From NCBI GenBank assembly GCA_021018815.1, contig JAITYX010000025.1, forward strand, positions 3,630,501 to 3,694,500: a stretch of 64,000 bases of DNA. The letters are read 5' to 3'. The stretch is from Talinum fruticosum (lineage: Eukaryota; Streptophyta; Magnoliopsida; Caryophyllales; Talinaceae). The translations under genes were made by a program, and so were the position numbers. Numbering within the stretch: the first letter of the stretch is position 1; every line of letters starts with the position of its first letter. A model generated the notes under the pieces. It had not been told where the DNA came from. It worked only from the letters and a program-made list of their open reading frames with translations, and ran no database searches. This document shows positions 1 through 10,750 of this stretch, in pieces.

Positions 1-660
1 AGTGATCTTCCAACTGTTCAATGAAATCCAATAGCGCAACAGACACCATATACCGTGGCCTCCCACTAATGGGAAGCCACCTATCAAGCAAGTAATAATG
101 ACCCGATGCTTTTAAATATGCGCCAACCCCGAAGAATACATCGGACGGAAGTGCGACATCAGATTCATTAAATGCATTTCATCCCTAATTAGAATCTAAC
201 TTAGATTCCTATTATTCAACCTTAAAAGACGTTTGTAAGTATCAAACATATTAGTTGAAGGTGTCGAAACCTCAAGCTTGGTCGGACGATGAATGCTTAG
301 AATGACATCGAATTCTTCAAGAAGGGGACACAATTCTTTATCCCCAAACCTGAATATATGATATTTTGGATCCCACAAGGCCACCTGTAGCCTTTAACAA
401 AGTCCAGTAGATCTTTACTTGCCGAATGCTAAATAGGGTATTCGGTCTATAATGGGATAACCCTACTCTGTCAACTTCGCTCATCTCATGCATCCAAGTG
501 GGTCAATTCGATAATGAAATTCATCTTCAGGAATTGAATGAACAAAGGAACCGAGATTTTCTTATGAACTTTTTTTGAAGAGTTGTAGATAAGTATTGAA
601 TGTGTAATTTTCGGAGACTCGCTACCAGTCCATTTATAACGGATATCTCGGGACCGGAAT
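1..660 (-). pseudogene. PMD-like antisense gene of Tat copy 1, N-terminal half
   Basis: Read right to left this encodes a run ending ...SVPLFIQFLKMNFI, then, after stops and a frame change, the block WDPKYHIFRFGDKELCP followed by LLEEFDVIL and a segment ending in NNRNLS (about 384-196). The W-D-P..F-R-F-G..E-L-x-P..E-E-x pattern is that of the plant mobile domain group often found in retroelement-linked plant proteins (some annotated DUF7745). The matching copy at 57441-58360 aligns base by base apart from indels. Several in-frame stops (for example in the stretch before WDPKY) make it a pseudogene. The gene continues beyond base 1, and its start lies near or upstream of the GYP1 insertion at 660. 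Function is unknown. Confidence 0.6.
656..660. repeat. Target-site duplication of GYP1, left (GGAAT)
   Basis: GGAAT abuts the left LTR of GYP1; AGAAT at 7109-7113 abuts the right LTR. Four of five bases agree. The uninterrupted Tat copy 2 (around 58350-58365) lacks the element at the matching place, which supports this as the true junction. Confidence 0.7.
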
Positions 661-1660
661 TGATGTGCCAAAACGCATGACTACACCGATCCTACAAACA
701 GAGTGCGCCAAATGCAATTATGAGCAACTTAGAATGGACTTAGAAATGACCAATGGAATAGTAAACAAAAGGACTAAGCTAATCACTCGAGAGGAGATGA
801 TTAGCAAGGTAACCAACGACTGATAGGACAATAACAAGATAAGCTAGAACTATCCAAGGATACGAGATATCACCACCAAGGATAAAACTAGGGCACTAAT
901 CACACTTAGTGATACAGCTATCACCACACTAAGTATAATCGGACTCTTCGAACACAACCTAATTATGCCACTAATTAGACAAGCAAAAGAGAATTTTGGG
1001 GTTGAAAGGAGCACAGCTCAACTTTACTTAGCATATAGCCAATATCGGAATCATCATCATTTACAAAGAGAGAGCCCATGTATATTTATAGGCCTCTTAG
1101 CTAGGTTACATCACTCTAATCTAAGGGTTATAAATCCCTTTTACAATCAATGGTTGTGATGTTTTCGATGAAAATAAAAAGGACAAAAACAAGGACAAAA
1201 GGTAAATAAATACAGCGAGAAAAGAGGGGGACCACAGAATCGGTTGTACAAAGTAGTACGGTTCGAGTCCGGTGACAGCCTACAATCGTTGTCACCAAAT
1301 TCTTTTGCTTTCTGATCCTTAACTTTCCTTTTCGGCTCTGCTGAAGACGCCTAGATAATGATCAAGTAGATCCGAGTATATCTACAATCCGGTCTAAGCT
1401 CGGAAACTACGGACTCGGAAAAAGATCTCTTGTCTTATTTTCCTCCGAATACTTCGACTTGTCCGACTCCATTACTCCTGTCCGAGGAGACAAACAAGTA
1501 TTTCGAGTGTGACCAAAACTCCCTTGATGCTGCGTTATCAACGAAGACCCAACAATGGTTTACGAGGGTTCAGTAGTGAATTCCGAGGACTCGGAATTAT
1601 CAATCGCTCTGGCTGGTCTCGGTATTAGTTGGGGTTGGGTTTGTGGTGTCCTCCCCATCA
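661..1660 (-). repeat. GYP1 3' LTR
   Basis: Matches 6108-7108 over its full length with scattered substitutions and small indels. Starts (minus strand) TGATGGGGAGGACACC and ends GGCACATCA. The flanking bases 1661-1675, read on the minus strand, give the purine-rich GCTGGGGAGGA, which serves as the polypurine tract priming plus-strand synthesis. Short open frames inside both LTRs are non-coding. Confidence 0.93.
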
Positions 1661-1675
1661 TCCTCCCCAGCTTGA
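1661..1675 (-). other. GYP1 polypurine tract
   Basis: Minus-strand purine run AGCTGGGGAGGA immediately before the TGATGG start of the 3' LTR. Position and composition are those expected for a PPT. Confidence 0.75.
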
Positions 1676-2760
1676 AAAGAATTTGCCCTCAAATTCTCGA
1701 GCGAATTATCTTCCAAGTAAGGAGATAAATCAGCAACGTTGAAAGTAGTCGAGACATTGTATTCTCTTAGTAAATTCACCTTATAAGCATTGTCATTGAT
1801 TCTCTCAAGTACTTCAAATGGTCCATCTCGCCCTTGGCATCAACTTAGACTTGTGCTTGGAAGGAAAATGCTCCTTCCTCGGTGGATCCAAACGAGATCT
1901 CCTAGTTGAAAAACCACCCTTCTGCGGTTTTTGTTACCACTAGCCTTGTAACTCAGATTAGCTTGCTCAATTCGGCTCGACTTTCGCATGCAAGTCCCGA
2001 ATCCGAGTAGTTCTTTTCACAGCGTCGGTATGAGGCTTTCCATCAAAAACTCTTGGGGTCAAATCAAGCGGTGACAGAGGTTCCACACCATAAACAATCT
2101 TGAAGGGCGAAACATTGGTAGTCTTGTTTGGCGTGTGATTGTAAGCAAACTCAGCATGTGGAAGAAGTTGATCCCACACCTTAGTATTCGATTTGATTAG
2201 CGTTCGAGCAATACTCCCAAAGTTCCGTTTGTAACCTCGGTCCGACCATCCGTCCGAGGATGGCAAGTGGTGTCTGTACTTCAACTTCGTTCCCAATTTC
2301 TTCCAAAGGGTAATCCGTAAATGACTTAGAAACTTTGCATCTCTATCCGAGACCATTGTCCTTGGGATCCCATGTAGCGTTACCACTTCTCTAAAGTATA
2401 GGTCGAGCATCCGAGTGTAACATCATTGGTTTTGTTGCGAGCAATAAAATGAGCTATCTTAGAAAATCGATCAACAACGACCAGAATAGAATCCTTCCTT
2501 TTCGAGTCCGGGGTAGACCTAGAACGAAGTCTAGACTTACATCCACCCGTGGCTGAGTTGGGACAGGTAATGGAGTGTAAAGTCCTTGAGGCGGGGAATG
2601 GCTCTTGGCATATTGGCATATAACACATCTCCTGGTAATGTCTTGAACATCTTTGTCCATGCTAGGCCATAAATAATGCTCCTTGAGCATCCGAGTTGTC
2701 TTTTCTCTCCGAAATGGCCAGCGAAGTCCTCCGGAATGGACTTATCTTATAATAAGCTCT
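1676..2760 (-). pseudogene. GYP1 integrase
   Basis: Minus strand. A zinc-binding region ends in CVICQYAKS (about 2640-2600), followed by the catalytic core: an aspartate segment V-D-V-S-L-D-F, then V-V-V-D-R-F-S-K-I-A-H-F, then the second aspartate block S-D-R-D-A-K-F (about 2340). A degraded H-H-x-x-S-D-G-W replaces the usual polynucleotidyl-transferase H-P-Q-T-D-G-Q segment. The C-terminal part reads D-G-P-F-E-V-L-E-R-I near 1830 and F-N-V-A-D-L-S-P-Y near 1730, the GPF/Y module of Ty3/gypsy integrases. It inserts element cDNA into the host chromosome. At least three frame changes separate these blocks, so no intact protein remains. Confidence 0.85.
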
Positions 2761-3400
2761 CTTGTGCCATAGCTGGGCACACACAATCCGATACCCTTGA
2801 ATAAGTATCCTCCTTGTATTTGGAATTCACCCTTGGGTCGCGTTTGGCATTCTTGGTATAGGGTTCCAAATTCTTTGTCATCTGTATATAGACTCTTCAA
2901 ATGTTCAAACCCGAAGACACAAGTTTCTAACTTAAACAACAGTAGATACCTTCCGGACAGAGCATCGGCGTCCTTGTTAAGCTGTCCCGATTTGTGTTTG
3001 ATTGAAAAATGAAAGGTCCGAAGGTACTCAACCCATTTCGCATGCCGCGGGTTCAACTTGTGTTGGCCTTAAATGTACTTGAGGGCTTCATGATCCGAGT
3101 GCGGAATGAATTCTTGAGCCACCAAGTAATGATTCCAATACTCTAATGATCGAATGATGGCATAGAATTCCTTGTCTTAGGTAGAGTATCTTCGCTTGGT
3201 ATCACACGACTTCTCACCGAAATAAGCGATGGGACGACCCTCTTGAGTGAGAATCCCACTAATGCCTACACTCGAGGCGTCACACTCGACTTCGAAAACC
3301 TTTTCGAAACCGGGTAGGGCTAGGACAGGAGCTCGGGTCGGTTTTGCCTTGATAGCTTCAAAAGATTTCGAGCTCGAGGTGTCCAAACAAAAGAACTGTT
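2761..3400 (-). pseudogene. GYP1 RNase H
   Basis: Minus strand. [16 protein letters not shown] followed by [10 protein letters not shown] (about 3290-3210) is the start of the Ty3-type RNase H with its first catalytic aspartate. Downstream, H-A-K-W-V-E-Y-L-R-T-F-H-F-S-I-K-H-K-S-G then N-x-D-A-D-A-L-S (about 3045-2960) is the end of the domain and the usual link to integrase. RNase H removes the RNA template during reverse transcription. Frames are interrupted between the two halves. Confidence 0.85.
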
Positions 3401-4380
3401 TCGAGCACTTCGATCATAGGGGCGATGATAGTGCTCGAAGTCTTTGATAAACCTTCTATAGAAAGATGCAAGCCCATGAAAGCTCCGAACATCGTGTATG
3501 CTTTTAGGAGTAGGCAAAGATAGGATAGCCTCAATCTTACTCTCATCTACCTTTACTCCCTTAGCTGAAACAACATAACCTAGAAATGCGATTTCGAGCT
3601 AAAGAATGAGCATTTCTTCATATTCCTGTACAGTTTCTCTCTCTCTAGCAGTTGGACAATCTGTCCGAGGTGGTCAAAATGTTCCCTCTCATTCCGATTG
3701 TAGATCGGAATGTCATCAAAATAGACCACAACGAATTTCCCGATGAATGGTCTAAAAATTTGATTCATGAGTCGCATGAATGTGCTTGGAGCATTGGTCG
3801 GACCAAAAGGCATAACAAGCCACTCATATAAACCTCCTTTGGTCTTAAAAGCGCTTTTCCATTCATCTCCTTCTCTCGATTCTCGATTTGATAATATCCA
3901 CTTCGAGGTCAATCTTAGAGAAGACCTTAGAACCATGTAGCTTATCCAACATATCTTCAAGTTGTGGTATAGGGTGCCTATACTTGATGGTGATCTTGTT
4001 AATGGCACGACTATCTATACACATTCTCATAGAACCATCCTTTTTAGGTACCAACAAGGCTGGCACAACACAAGGACTCTTACTTACTCTCACCGGACCT
4101 TTAGACACCAACTCCTCAACTTGCCTCTCGCACTTCGAGGTGTCTTTAGGGTTCATTCCGTAGGATGGTTTGTTTGGCAATATAGATCTTGGGATAAGGT
4201 CAATGTGGTGCCTGGATATCTCTTTTCGGGGGTAGGCCAAGAGGTATCTCATCAGGAAAAACATGGATGTATTGGGTGATAAGTGTTTTGGCTTGTGGGT
4301 GTCCGATTTCGAGGACTCGGAATTGTCTTGACTCGGAAGAATCAATTCTCTCATGGGTCTAAGTTCATGATGCATGGACT
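3401..4380 (-). pseudogene. GYP1 reverse transcriptase
   Basis: Minus strand. Early RT blocks read [27 protein letters not shown] (about 4110-4030), then [13 protein letters not shown]. The middle block [11 protein letters not shown] and the catalytic V-V-Y-F-D-D-I (about 3735-3715) follow, so the Y-x-D-D signature is preserved in the DNA. A frame change lies between the IDSRAIN and MPFG blocks (around 3880), and a second one follows near 3560. The enzyme copies element RNA into DNA inside the virus-like particle. Confidence 0.88.
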
Positions 4381-4900
4381 CCGGTAGGCTTCCCTAGGGT
4401 CGAAGTAACTCGGACGGATTGGGTGTCCGAGGAGGCTTGGTTTTAAGCAGTTGTGAAGGGTCAAGTGGGGCTAAGGTTATTTTCTTGCCATTCCGAGTGA
4501 GAGTGTATGTGTTTTTGAACCCATCATACATAACTCTATGATCAAATAACCAAGGTCTACCCAACGAGTAAGTGACATGCATCCATAGGTATAACATCAC
4601 ACCATATATCATCAACATAAAACTTCCTAATACTCGAAAGATATTAGGCAACGAGAATTAACTCTAAGGCCCTTACCTTGACTCAGCCATTGTAAGTTGT
4701 AGGGGTGAGGGTGCAACTCGATTACAAACCGAAGCTTCTCTACCATGCTTACGAAGCAACGTTGGTGCAACTCCCTCCATCAATAATGATCGAACAAACT
4801 TTCCCTTTAATGGTTCCCCTTGTGTGGAATATATTCTCCCTCCGAGCCTCACTTGGATCCTTATATCCACTCAAGGCTCTCACGATCACAAGTAGTTCTC
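4381..4900 (-). pseudogene. GYP1 aspartic protease
   Basis: Minus strand. The active-site segment reads I-D-G-G-S-C-T-N-V near 4785, where D-[ST]-G-S is usual; the middle residue is now Gly. The downstream flap-side block L-L-L-G-R-P-W-L-F-D-H-R-V-M-Y-D-G follows in a shifted frame (about 4570-4510). The domain would cut the Gag-Pol polyprotein. The changed active-site residue and the frameshift indicate loss of function. Confidence 0.8.
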
Positions 4901-4999
4901 CTTCATCGACCTCTTTAACAATCTCTTCTATGCCCTCGATAAGGCATAGCTCTCCTTCCGGCTCATACTCATCCCATATGGGTTCATCACTCTCGGTAA

Positions 5000-5988
5000 T
5001 AGTGACGACCCTTCGATTTGGGCACTCGAAGCAAAGTGTCCAAATCCTTTACACTTAAAACACTTGCGGCTCCGACCAGCATGAGGTTTGTTCCGAGATG
5101 GAATCCGAATAGTAGGGTGCTTAGACTCGGAACCGAGTTTCGGGCAGCAGACTTAGATCGAAACAGAGGGTTAGAATAACCCTTGCCAAACCGAGTTGGC
5201 TTTGGTGGTTGAGTCCTAGAGACTTCTTTGTCTGCTCCACCTTATGTGCCGGAAGACACACCTCATCAAAGGTTGAGTATCGTTGCAGCTCAACAACATT
5301 AGCATACCTTGGGTCAAGTCCTCCAAGATACTCGACTATGGTTTGATCTTCGACTCTCGAAGATCGCATTTAATCATTAGCCTTTCGAACTCACGGGTAT
5401 ACTCCTCTACACTCATCGGACCTTGTTGGAGGTTGTGCAACTTAGAATAGTTGTCTTGGATGTATGTTGGGGTAGAAACCGGGCTTTCGGCTTGGACCTC
5501 ATCTTCTCCCAACTTCGATCTTAGGTTTCCTCTAAACGGCACGCTTCTTCTCCAGATTTGCCCACCAGGTTGAGGCAAACCCTCCGAGCTTGATAGCAAC
5601 AAGCTTTACCTTCTTTTCATCTTTCACCTCTTTGTAGTCAAAGATTCTTTCAACTGTTTGCAACCATTCTAGAAACTCATCCGGGTTAAGGCGACCTTTA
5701 AACTCCGGGATTTCAACTTTGAAATCTGAGTTGAGTGGGGGTGATTGATCCCTTCTCCCTCTTCTTCCTCTTCTTTGCTCACGCTCACCTGGAAGAAGCA
5801 AAGGGATTGCTCTCCCCATCATCATCCCCGTGTGAGTGGGTATGAGGTGGTGAGCTGGGTGGTGACTCTTCTAACTAATGCCTCTTCTTCTTCATCATAT
5901 CTCCAAGTTGCTTTTTAGATATATGTTCTGGGCACGCATCTCATCACAGCTTGTTCATGAGCATATCAAAACGTTCCTCCAATGTCAT
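5000..5988 (-). pseudogene. GYP1 gag
   Basis: Minus strand. I place the start at ATG 5988-5986 because the stretch that follows (M-T-L-E-E-R-F-D-M-L) looks like a gag N-terminus and sits about 115 bases after the PBS; a stop follows soon after. The capsid core is visible as F-K-G-R-L-N-P-D-E-F-L-E-W-L-Q-T-V-E-R-I-F (about 5710-5640), then Y-T-R-E-F-E-R-L near 5400. A zinc knuckle start C-F-K-C-K-G-F-G-H-F-A lies near 5060-5025 but loses its last cysteine to a frameshift. Gag forms the particle and binds RNA. Confidence 0.82.
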
Positions 5989-6092
5989 GCTTCCACTCAT
6001 CCCGGTTTATGGGTTCTTTGTGGACTGATGTGTTTGGGGCAAAAAGGGTTGTGTTTGGGGTTAAGGAAGCTCAGCCTAGGAAATGCTCCAAA

Positions 6093-6103
6093 GCTCGATA
6101 CCA
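6093..6103 (-). other. GYP1 primer-binding site
   Basis: Minus-strand TGGTATCGAGC, a few bases inside the right (5') LTR end at 6108. It resembles the TGGTATCAGAGC site complementary to initiator methionine tRNA, missing one base. Confidence 0.75.
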
Positions 6104-6107
6104 AAAC

Positions 6108-7108
6108 CGATGTGCCAAAACACAAGGCTACACCGATCCTGCAAACAGAGTGCGCCAAATGCAATTCTGAGCGACTTAGAATGGACTTAGAAATGACCAA
6201 TGGAACAAGAAACAACAAGGACTAAGCTAATCACTCGTGAGGAGATGATTAGCAAGGTAACCAACAGACTGATAGGACAATAACAAGATAAGCTAGAACT
6301 ATCCACGGATACGAGATATCACCATCAAGGATAAAACTAGGGAACTAATCACACTTAGTGATATAGCTATCACCACACTAAGTATAATCGGACTCTTCGA
6401 ACACAGCCTAATTATGCCACTAATTAGACAAGCAAAAGAGAATTTTGGGGTTGAAAGGAGCACGACTCAACTTTACTTAGCTTATAGCCAATATCAGAAT
6501 CATCATCATTTACAAAGAGAGAGCCCATGTATATTTATAGGCCTCTTAGCTAGGTTACATCACTCTAATCTAAGGGTTATAAATCCCTTTTACAATCAAT
6601 GGTTGTGATGTTTTCAATAAAATAAAAAGGAAAAAAACAAGGACAAAAGGTAAATAAATACAACGAGAAAAGAGGGGGACCACGGAATCGGTAGTACAAA
6701 GTAGTACGGTTCGAGTCCAGTGACAGACTACAATCGTTGTCACCAAATTCTTTTGCTTTCGATCCTTAACTTTCCTTTTCCGGCTCTGCTGAAGACTCCT
6801 AGATAATGATCAAGTAGATCCGAGTATATCTACAATCTGGTCTAAGCTCGAAACTGCAGACTCGGAAAAGATCTCTTGTCTTATTTTCCTCCGAATACTT
6901 CGACTTGTCCGACTCAATTACTCCTGTCCGAGGAGACAAACAAGTATTTCGAGTGTGAACAAAACTCCCTTGATGCCTGCGTTATCAACGAAGACCCAAC
7001 AATGGTTTCGAGGGTTCAGTAGTGAATTCCGAGGACTCGGAATTATCAATTAGTCCTGGTCGGCTCTCGGTATTAGTTGGGGTTGGGTTTGTGGTGTCCT
7101 CCCCATCA
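6108..7108 (-). repeat. GYP1 5' LTR with TATA box
   Basis: Direct repeat of 661-1660. The first base of the left end (6108) is C where the other LTR has T, so the TGATG/CATCA terminal repeat is slightly damaged. A minus-strand TATAAATAT box lies at 6539-6531 and is also present in the other LTR, in the right place for a promoter that starts the genomic transcript. Confidence 0.92.
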
Positions 7109-7113
7109 AGAAT
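7109..7113. repeat. Target-site duplication of GYP1, right (AGAAT)
   Basis: Pairs with GGAAT at 656-660 with one mismatch. Tat copy 1 sequence resumes here and matches copy 2 from about 58360 onward. Confidence 0.7.
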
Positions 7114-7429
7114 CCTCCTCATCACTCACTACAATCGGCTAAGCCCCAGGCCGAGAGTTGGCTGGCGCCGGCCAGATCGGTCGGTTCCCTTTATTTTTTT
7201 CGGTCCAGGCTTTCCTTATACATTTGGCTAGTTTTTTGTTTTCTACTTATGGCCCATTTCGACCAAGCCCTATTATTTATGGACTAGTGCATTTTTTTTT
7301 ATTGGTTTTTGAATTTATTTTTCACATCATATAAATAAAAGAAAGCATTAAGTCTTTGCATTCATCTCATTGCATAGAGTCAAATGGTATAAAACATTAA
7401 TATTAATTATGCACCCTATAAGAGGTTAT
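7114..7429. other. Spacer between the two antisense PMD genes (copy 1)
   Basis: AT-rich, no coding signal. It aligns with 58370-58691 in Tat copy 2, including the phrase TTGCATTCATCTCATT near 7355 and 58618. On the minus strand it would hold the 3' flank of the PMD gene and the promoter side of the PMD-like gene. Confidence 0.6.
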
Positions 7430-9952
7430 TCAATCTTCATCGTCGGAAGCATCATTGAAATAGTTGCCGAAATCCTCTAAGATCGGCGTGGAAATTCGTC
7501 TATCCCCTGCAGCTTGCGAAGAATTGGCCCCGTGGTCCCAAGTCGGTTGAGAAGACTCATGACAAGGCCCAATATATGACATCTCGATGAAAATCATACG
7601 TATTGCCATAAGGGTCAAGTACTTGCAGAGGCATGATGCCCATGCTAGTCTTGGAAGAACTAGGCTCAAGCACCGGAAGAACTAGGCCCATGTGCGGAAT
7701 TACTTGGCCCCGCCTTCGAAGCACTATGCCTATGAAAGCATCGGGAAGCACAACATGAGAACCAACTCCAAGAGGTGCTACTAGACGACATTTGTCGACT
7801 AGAGGTATGCATTTGAGCCTCTAAACTGTCAAGGAAACCTCCCAATGGAGGAGAACTAGATCGGCGATCCTACAAAAATAATAGAGCGATTAGCAAATCT
7901 ACTAAAAGCTCATGAGTTAGCACTTTAAATAACTAAGCTCACCTGAAATGTTCGTAACGTTCAACCAAGTACACAAGTCTTTGAAAGCTTTGATGGCGGA
8001 CTGGAGTTTGATGGACACGATTTGAGATTGTTCCCGATCATCATTGTGTTCGCAAGACACTTTTAACATTGAAATAAAATTAAAAGAGCATAATACTCTT
8101 ACCCCTTTCTAGATTTTTTGGAAGCGGATGCTCCACACATTTGGACTCGAAAATTTTTGGAATCCTAACATAACATGGGGACTCTTTGGGTTGAGATACA
8201 TCGACATCGAGACTCGGAATATAGATATCACCCGGAAGAAGTCTGTAGAGATAAAGTTAATTTCCATGCCGGAAATTTAATGACACAAGAGAGTAAATGG
8301 AGACTTACCAGTCGCATCATGATTCGTCCCAAATATTGAACATATGACGAATCCATATCCAAGAACCGAGTATAGAGATACCCAGTGGTTATTTCTTCTT
8401 GCTTCTCTTGAGTTATGGAGCGGAAATAGAACATTGTACGTGGAGGATCTTAGGGAACAAAAGGAGGTCATGTATTATACGAGATTTGTGGTGTAACCCG
8501 TTCACCAAGGTACCAACGAAGTCGAACGAACCCTCAAATAAAATTCGCCTTTCACTCAACACTCATGCTACGCCAAGGCTTGGAAGAAGCTGAGTTTGGG
8601 TCCAAGTGTGAAAATTGGCCTGCACACACAGGACCTATGAGAAGACAAACAAGAACCAGCAAAACCGGCCAGCGAAGTTGGTCGACGTTAGCCACACCAC
8701 GGCTGTGTCTACAAGCCCACCACAGGCCCTGGGCCGGGATAGAAAATTATGATGAAAGCAAGAAATTTTTGGGCCATTCTAACTTAAAATATAAAGCATA
8801 AAAGTGACATACCGTGGGCACGTTGTTGAAGGCGAGACCTCAAAGAGGTACTGTCATACACCTTTTGTTGTTGGAGGTATACTTTACCCCACGCTATCGA
8901 AGCCGGAAAATAAGGATTATTTCTTCAATCGGGTAAGAGTTGGGGAAAACACTCATACAACCACAGACTACAAGTTTACAAGTAAGATCCTTATCCATGC
9001 AAAAAATTTTTTGGGGACTAAAAGAAGGACGAGCATACCTCGATACCCTTCCATAAACCACATAAGGGCATGTAATTCAGCAGGTCCTTATCAGCCGTTG
9101 TGTGCCTAGCCTCAAAACATAAACCCCTTATGAGACAAGTATAGGCGGGCACACCCCAATTGAGGTCTTTAATTTTGTCTAAGTCCACCAAGTTCACCGG
9201 ATAGTGGACATGTACCTTGGAAGCTTGGTCCAAAAAGATGGACATGCTTAACATGAGGGCAAGCACTATTTGGACCTATTGTAATGGAGTGTGTTGAGCG
9301 CATAACTCAACATTTTCAAGGGCCTTGAAAAGAAGGGTGTATTTACAATAGTTGGCTTGAGGAAACCGGCTAGCTATAGGACCGAAGAGATTACGTAAAT
9401 AGTCACGAGTTTTGTATCCTAGTCGTAAACTAAGGGGTTCCCGAGAAGCCCAAGCCCGAAGGAACAACAAAGTCAAGAGGTGTAATAGTCATTTCCCCAA
9501 ATGGGAGATGAAAAGTGTTTGTGGTGTCCCAAAATCGCTCACTAATGGCTCAGGTAGGGTCATGATATTTCCGCTCACACAAATGATGCAAAGTAATAAA
9601 GAGAAGGCCGAACCTAACACTGTTCATGATTTGCTCCAAGGGGTAGTTCCGCTCCTGAAAGGTCTCGATGAATTTGCCAATGGCACCTAGTACTCCAAAT
9701 AGTTTCCTTCTATAAAATGGAAATCCAAAAATATTTTAGTAGAAAATACCATTTCAAACATATAAAGGAAGAAACTCAAGCCAACAAGCTTACTGAGGTA
9801 GAGATGGTGAGAGATGAGACATGGCTCTCGGCCTCCACCAAGAGGTCGTTGGGGTTCCATTCATGATAAGGATGCCACTCCCACTCCAAATTGTCATGGA
9901 TGAGGCTCTCAACTCTTGTTCTCCTAATAGGGTGGGCAAGCCTTCTAGACAT
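7430..9952 (-). pseudogene. Antisense PMD gene of Tat copy 1, intron-containing, decayed
   Basis: Minus strand, six recognisable exons. Exon 1 9952-9794 starts ATG (MSRRLAHPIRR..). Exon 2 9686-~9039 carries RFWDTTNTFHLPFGEMTITP (about 9540-9480), a hallmark of the plant mobile domain, and later SIFLDQASKVHV. A further segment lies around 8990-8810. Exon 3 (~8600-8309) holds RITQ-type sequence and Y-L-Y-T-R-F-L-D-M-D-S-S-Y. Exon 4 is 8242-8103 (LLPGDIYIPSLDVDVS), exon 5 ends at 7943, and exon 6 is 7869-7430, ending N-Y-F-N-D-A-S-D-D-E-D then TGA. Introns start GT and end AG. In-frame stops at 9552-9550 and 9278-9276 and a frameshift near 9460 make it a pseudogene. Such proteins are often annotated 'serine/threonine-protein phosphatase 7 long form homolog'; family members MAIN/MAIL1 act in silencing and cell maintenance. 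Its role in a retroelement is unknown. Confidence 0.78.
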
Positions 9953-10737
9953 CTTTTGAAGAAGTTGTGTAAGAAAATCAAGCTTGTTTTCTCAAAACAA
10001 GTATGAGCAAGCTAGAACAAAGTTAGAGCAAGCAAGAAGAAGCAAAAAGAGGAGCAAGTGAGGTATGCAAAATGAACACACCAAGTCCCCTTTTATAGGA
10101 AAATTTGTCCAACTTAACAAGAACATAAGACAAAACACAAAAAGCAAGAGGGGACCAAGCTTGGAAGTAAGGAGCATGCTGCTGAGACAAGGTCTACCCA
10201 AAGGCTGGCCGATCGCGACCATGAGGCCTCGACCAAGCATCGGCTTGGCGGCGACCTTGTAGGCATAGCTAGGGGCTAGGTTGGTGAAGTCACATCAGCC
10301 ATGGCAAGTGGTCTCTTGGAATATTATACATGTAAGTGGATCTTTGGAACCACTACTTCAACTTTATTAGATCCAATGTTCGATCTACTTTCGATCGAAT
10401 TAGTCGAGTAAAATACTCGAACTTTCGTGAAAACGATTATCCACTAATAAGTATTCTAATACAATAGAATTATTAAGTCAAGCTTCGGATCAAGAGAAGA
10501 TAAAAGCTTCAGCAGAAATTACTAAGCTTCAGGACTTTAATCAAGCCAAGCTTAGGACCCTTTTACCAAACTTCGAACTCACAAATCACGATCAAGTCTA
10601 GGCCCCCATTTCGGAGTTTAGACTCAACAACAACCAAATTCCAAGCACCACAAATCAATCAACATTCGATGCAATGCTTAAAAGCAAGATAAGTATCCTT
10701 TCGTGTCTACTTTGACCTTTGTCTTTCGGACTTGATC
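9953..10737. other. Non-coding 3' region of Tat copy 1
   Basis: Between the PMD gene start and the purine tract. It would contain the minus-strand promoter of the PMD gene and the 3' untranslated region of the element. I see no domain-bearing frame; short open frames here are not supported. Confidence 0.5.
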
Positions 10738-10750
10738 AAAGTGGGGGCTA
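10738..10750 (+). other. Polypurine tract of Tat copy 1
   Basis: AAAGTGGGGGCTA directly precedes the TGTAGACACC start of the LTR. A G-rich purine run right before a TG end marks this LTR as a 3' LTR on the plus strand. Confidence 0.72.

Larger units (their letters stand above)
661..7108 (-). mobile_element. GYP1: complete but decayed Ty3/gypsy retrotransposon
   Basis: A 6.4 kb element with two 1.0 kb direct LTRs, TG..CA ends extended to TGATG/CATCA, a PBS next to the right LTR and a purine tract next to the left LTR, so it reads on the minus strand. Order along the minus strand is gag, zinc knuckle, protease, RT, RNase H, integrase with a GPF-type C-terminal end: the Ty3/gypsy order. I see no chromodomain after the integrase. 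Stops and frameshifts break every domain, so it is not autonomous now. The LTRs agree at roughly 95 % by eye, so it is an old insertion. It sits between the two PMD genes of Tat copy 1. Confidence 0.93.

Noticed and set aside
965..1159. Open frame repeated at 6414-6608
   Set aside because: It is inside the two GYP1 LTRs, so its conservation is due to LTR identity. It includes the minus-strand TATA region.
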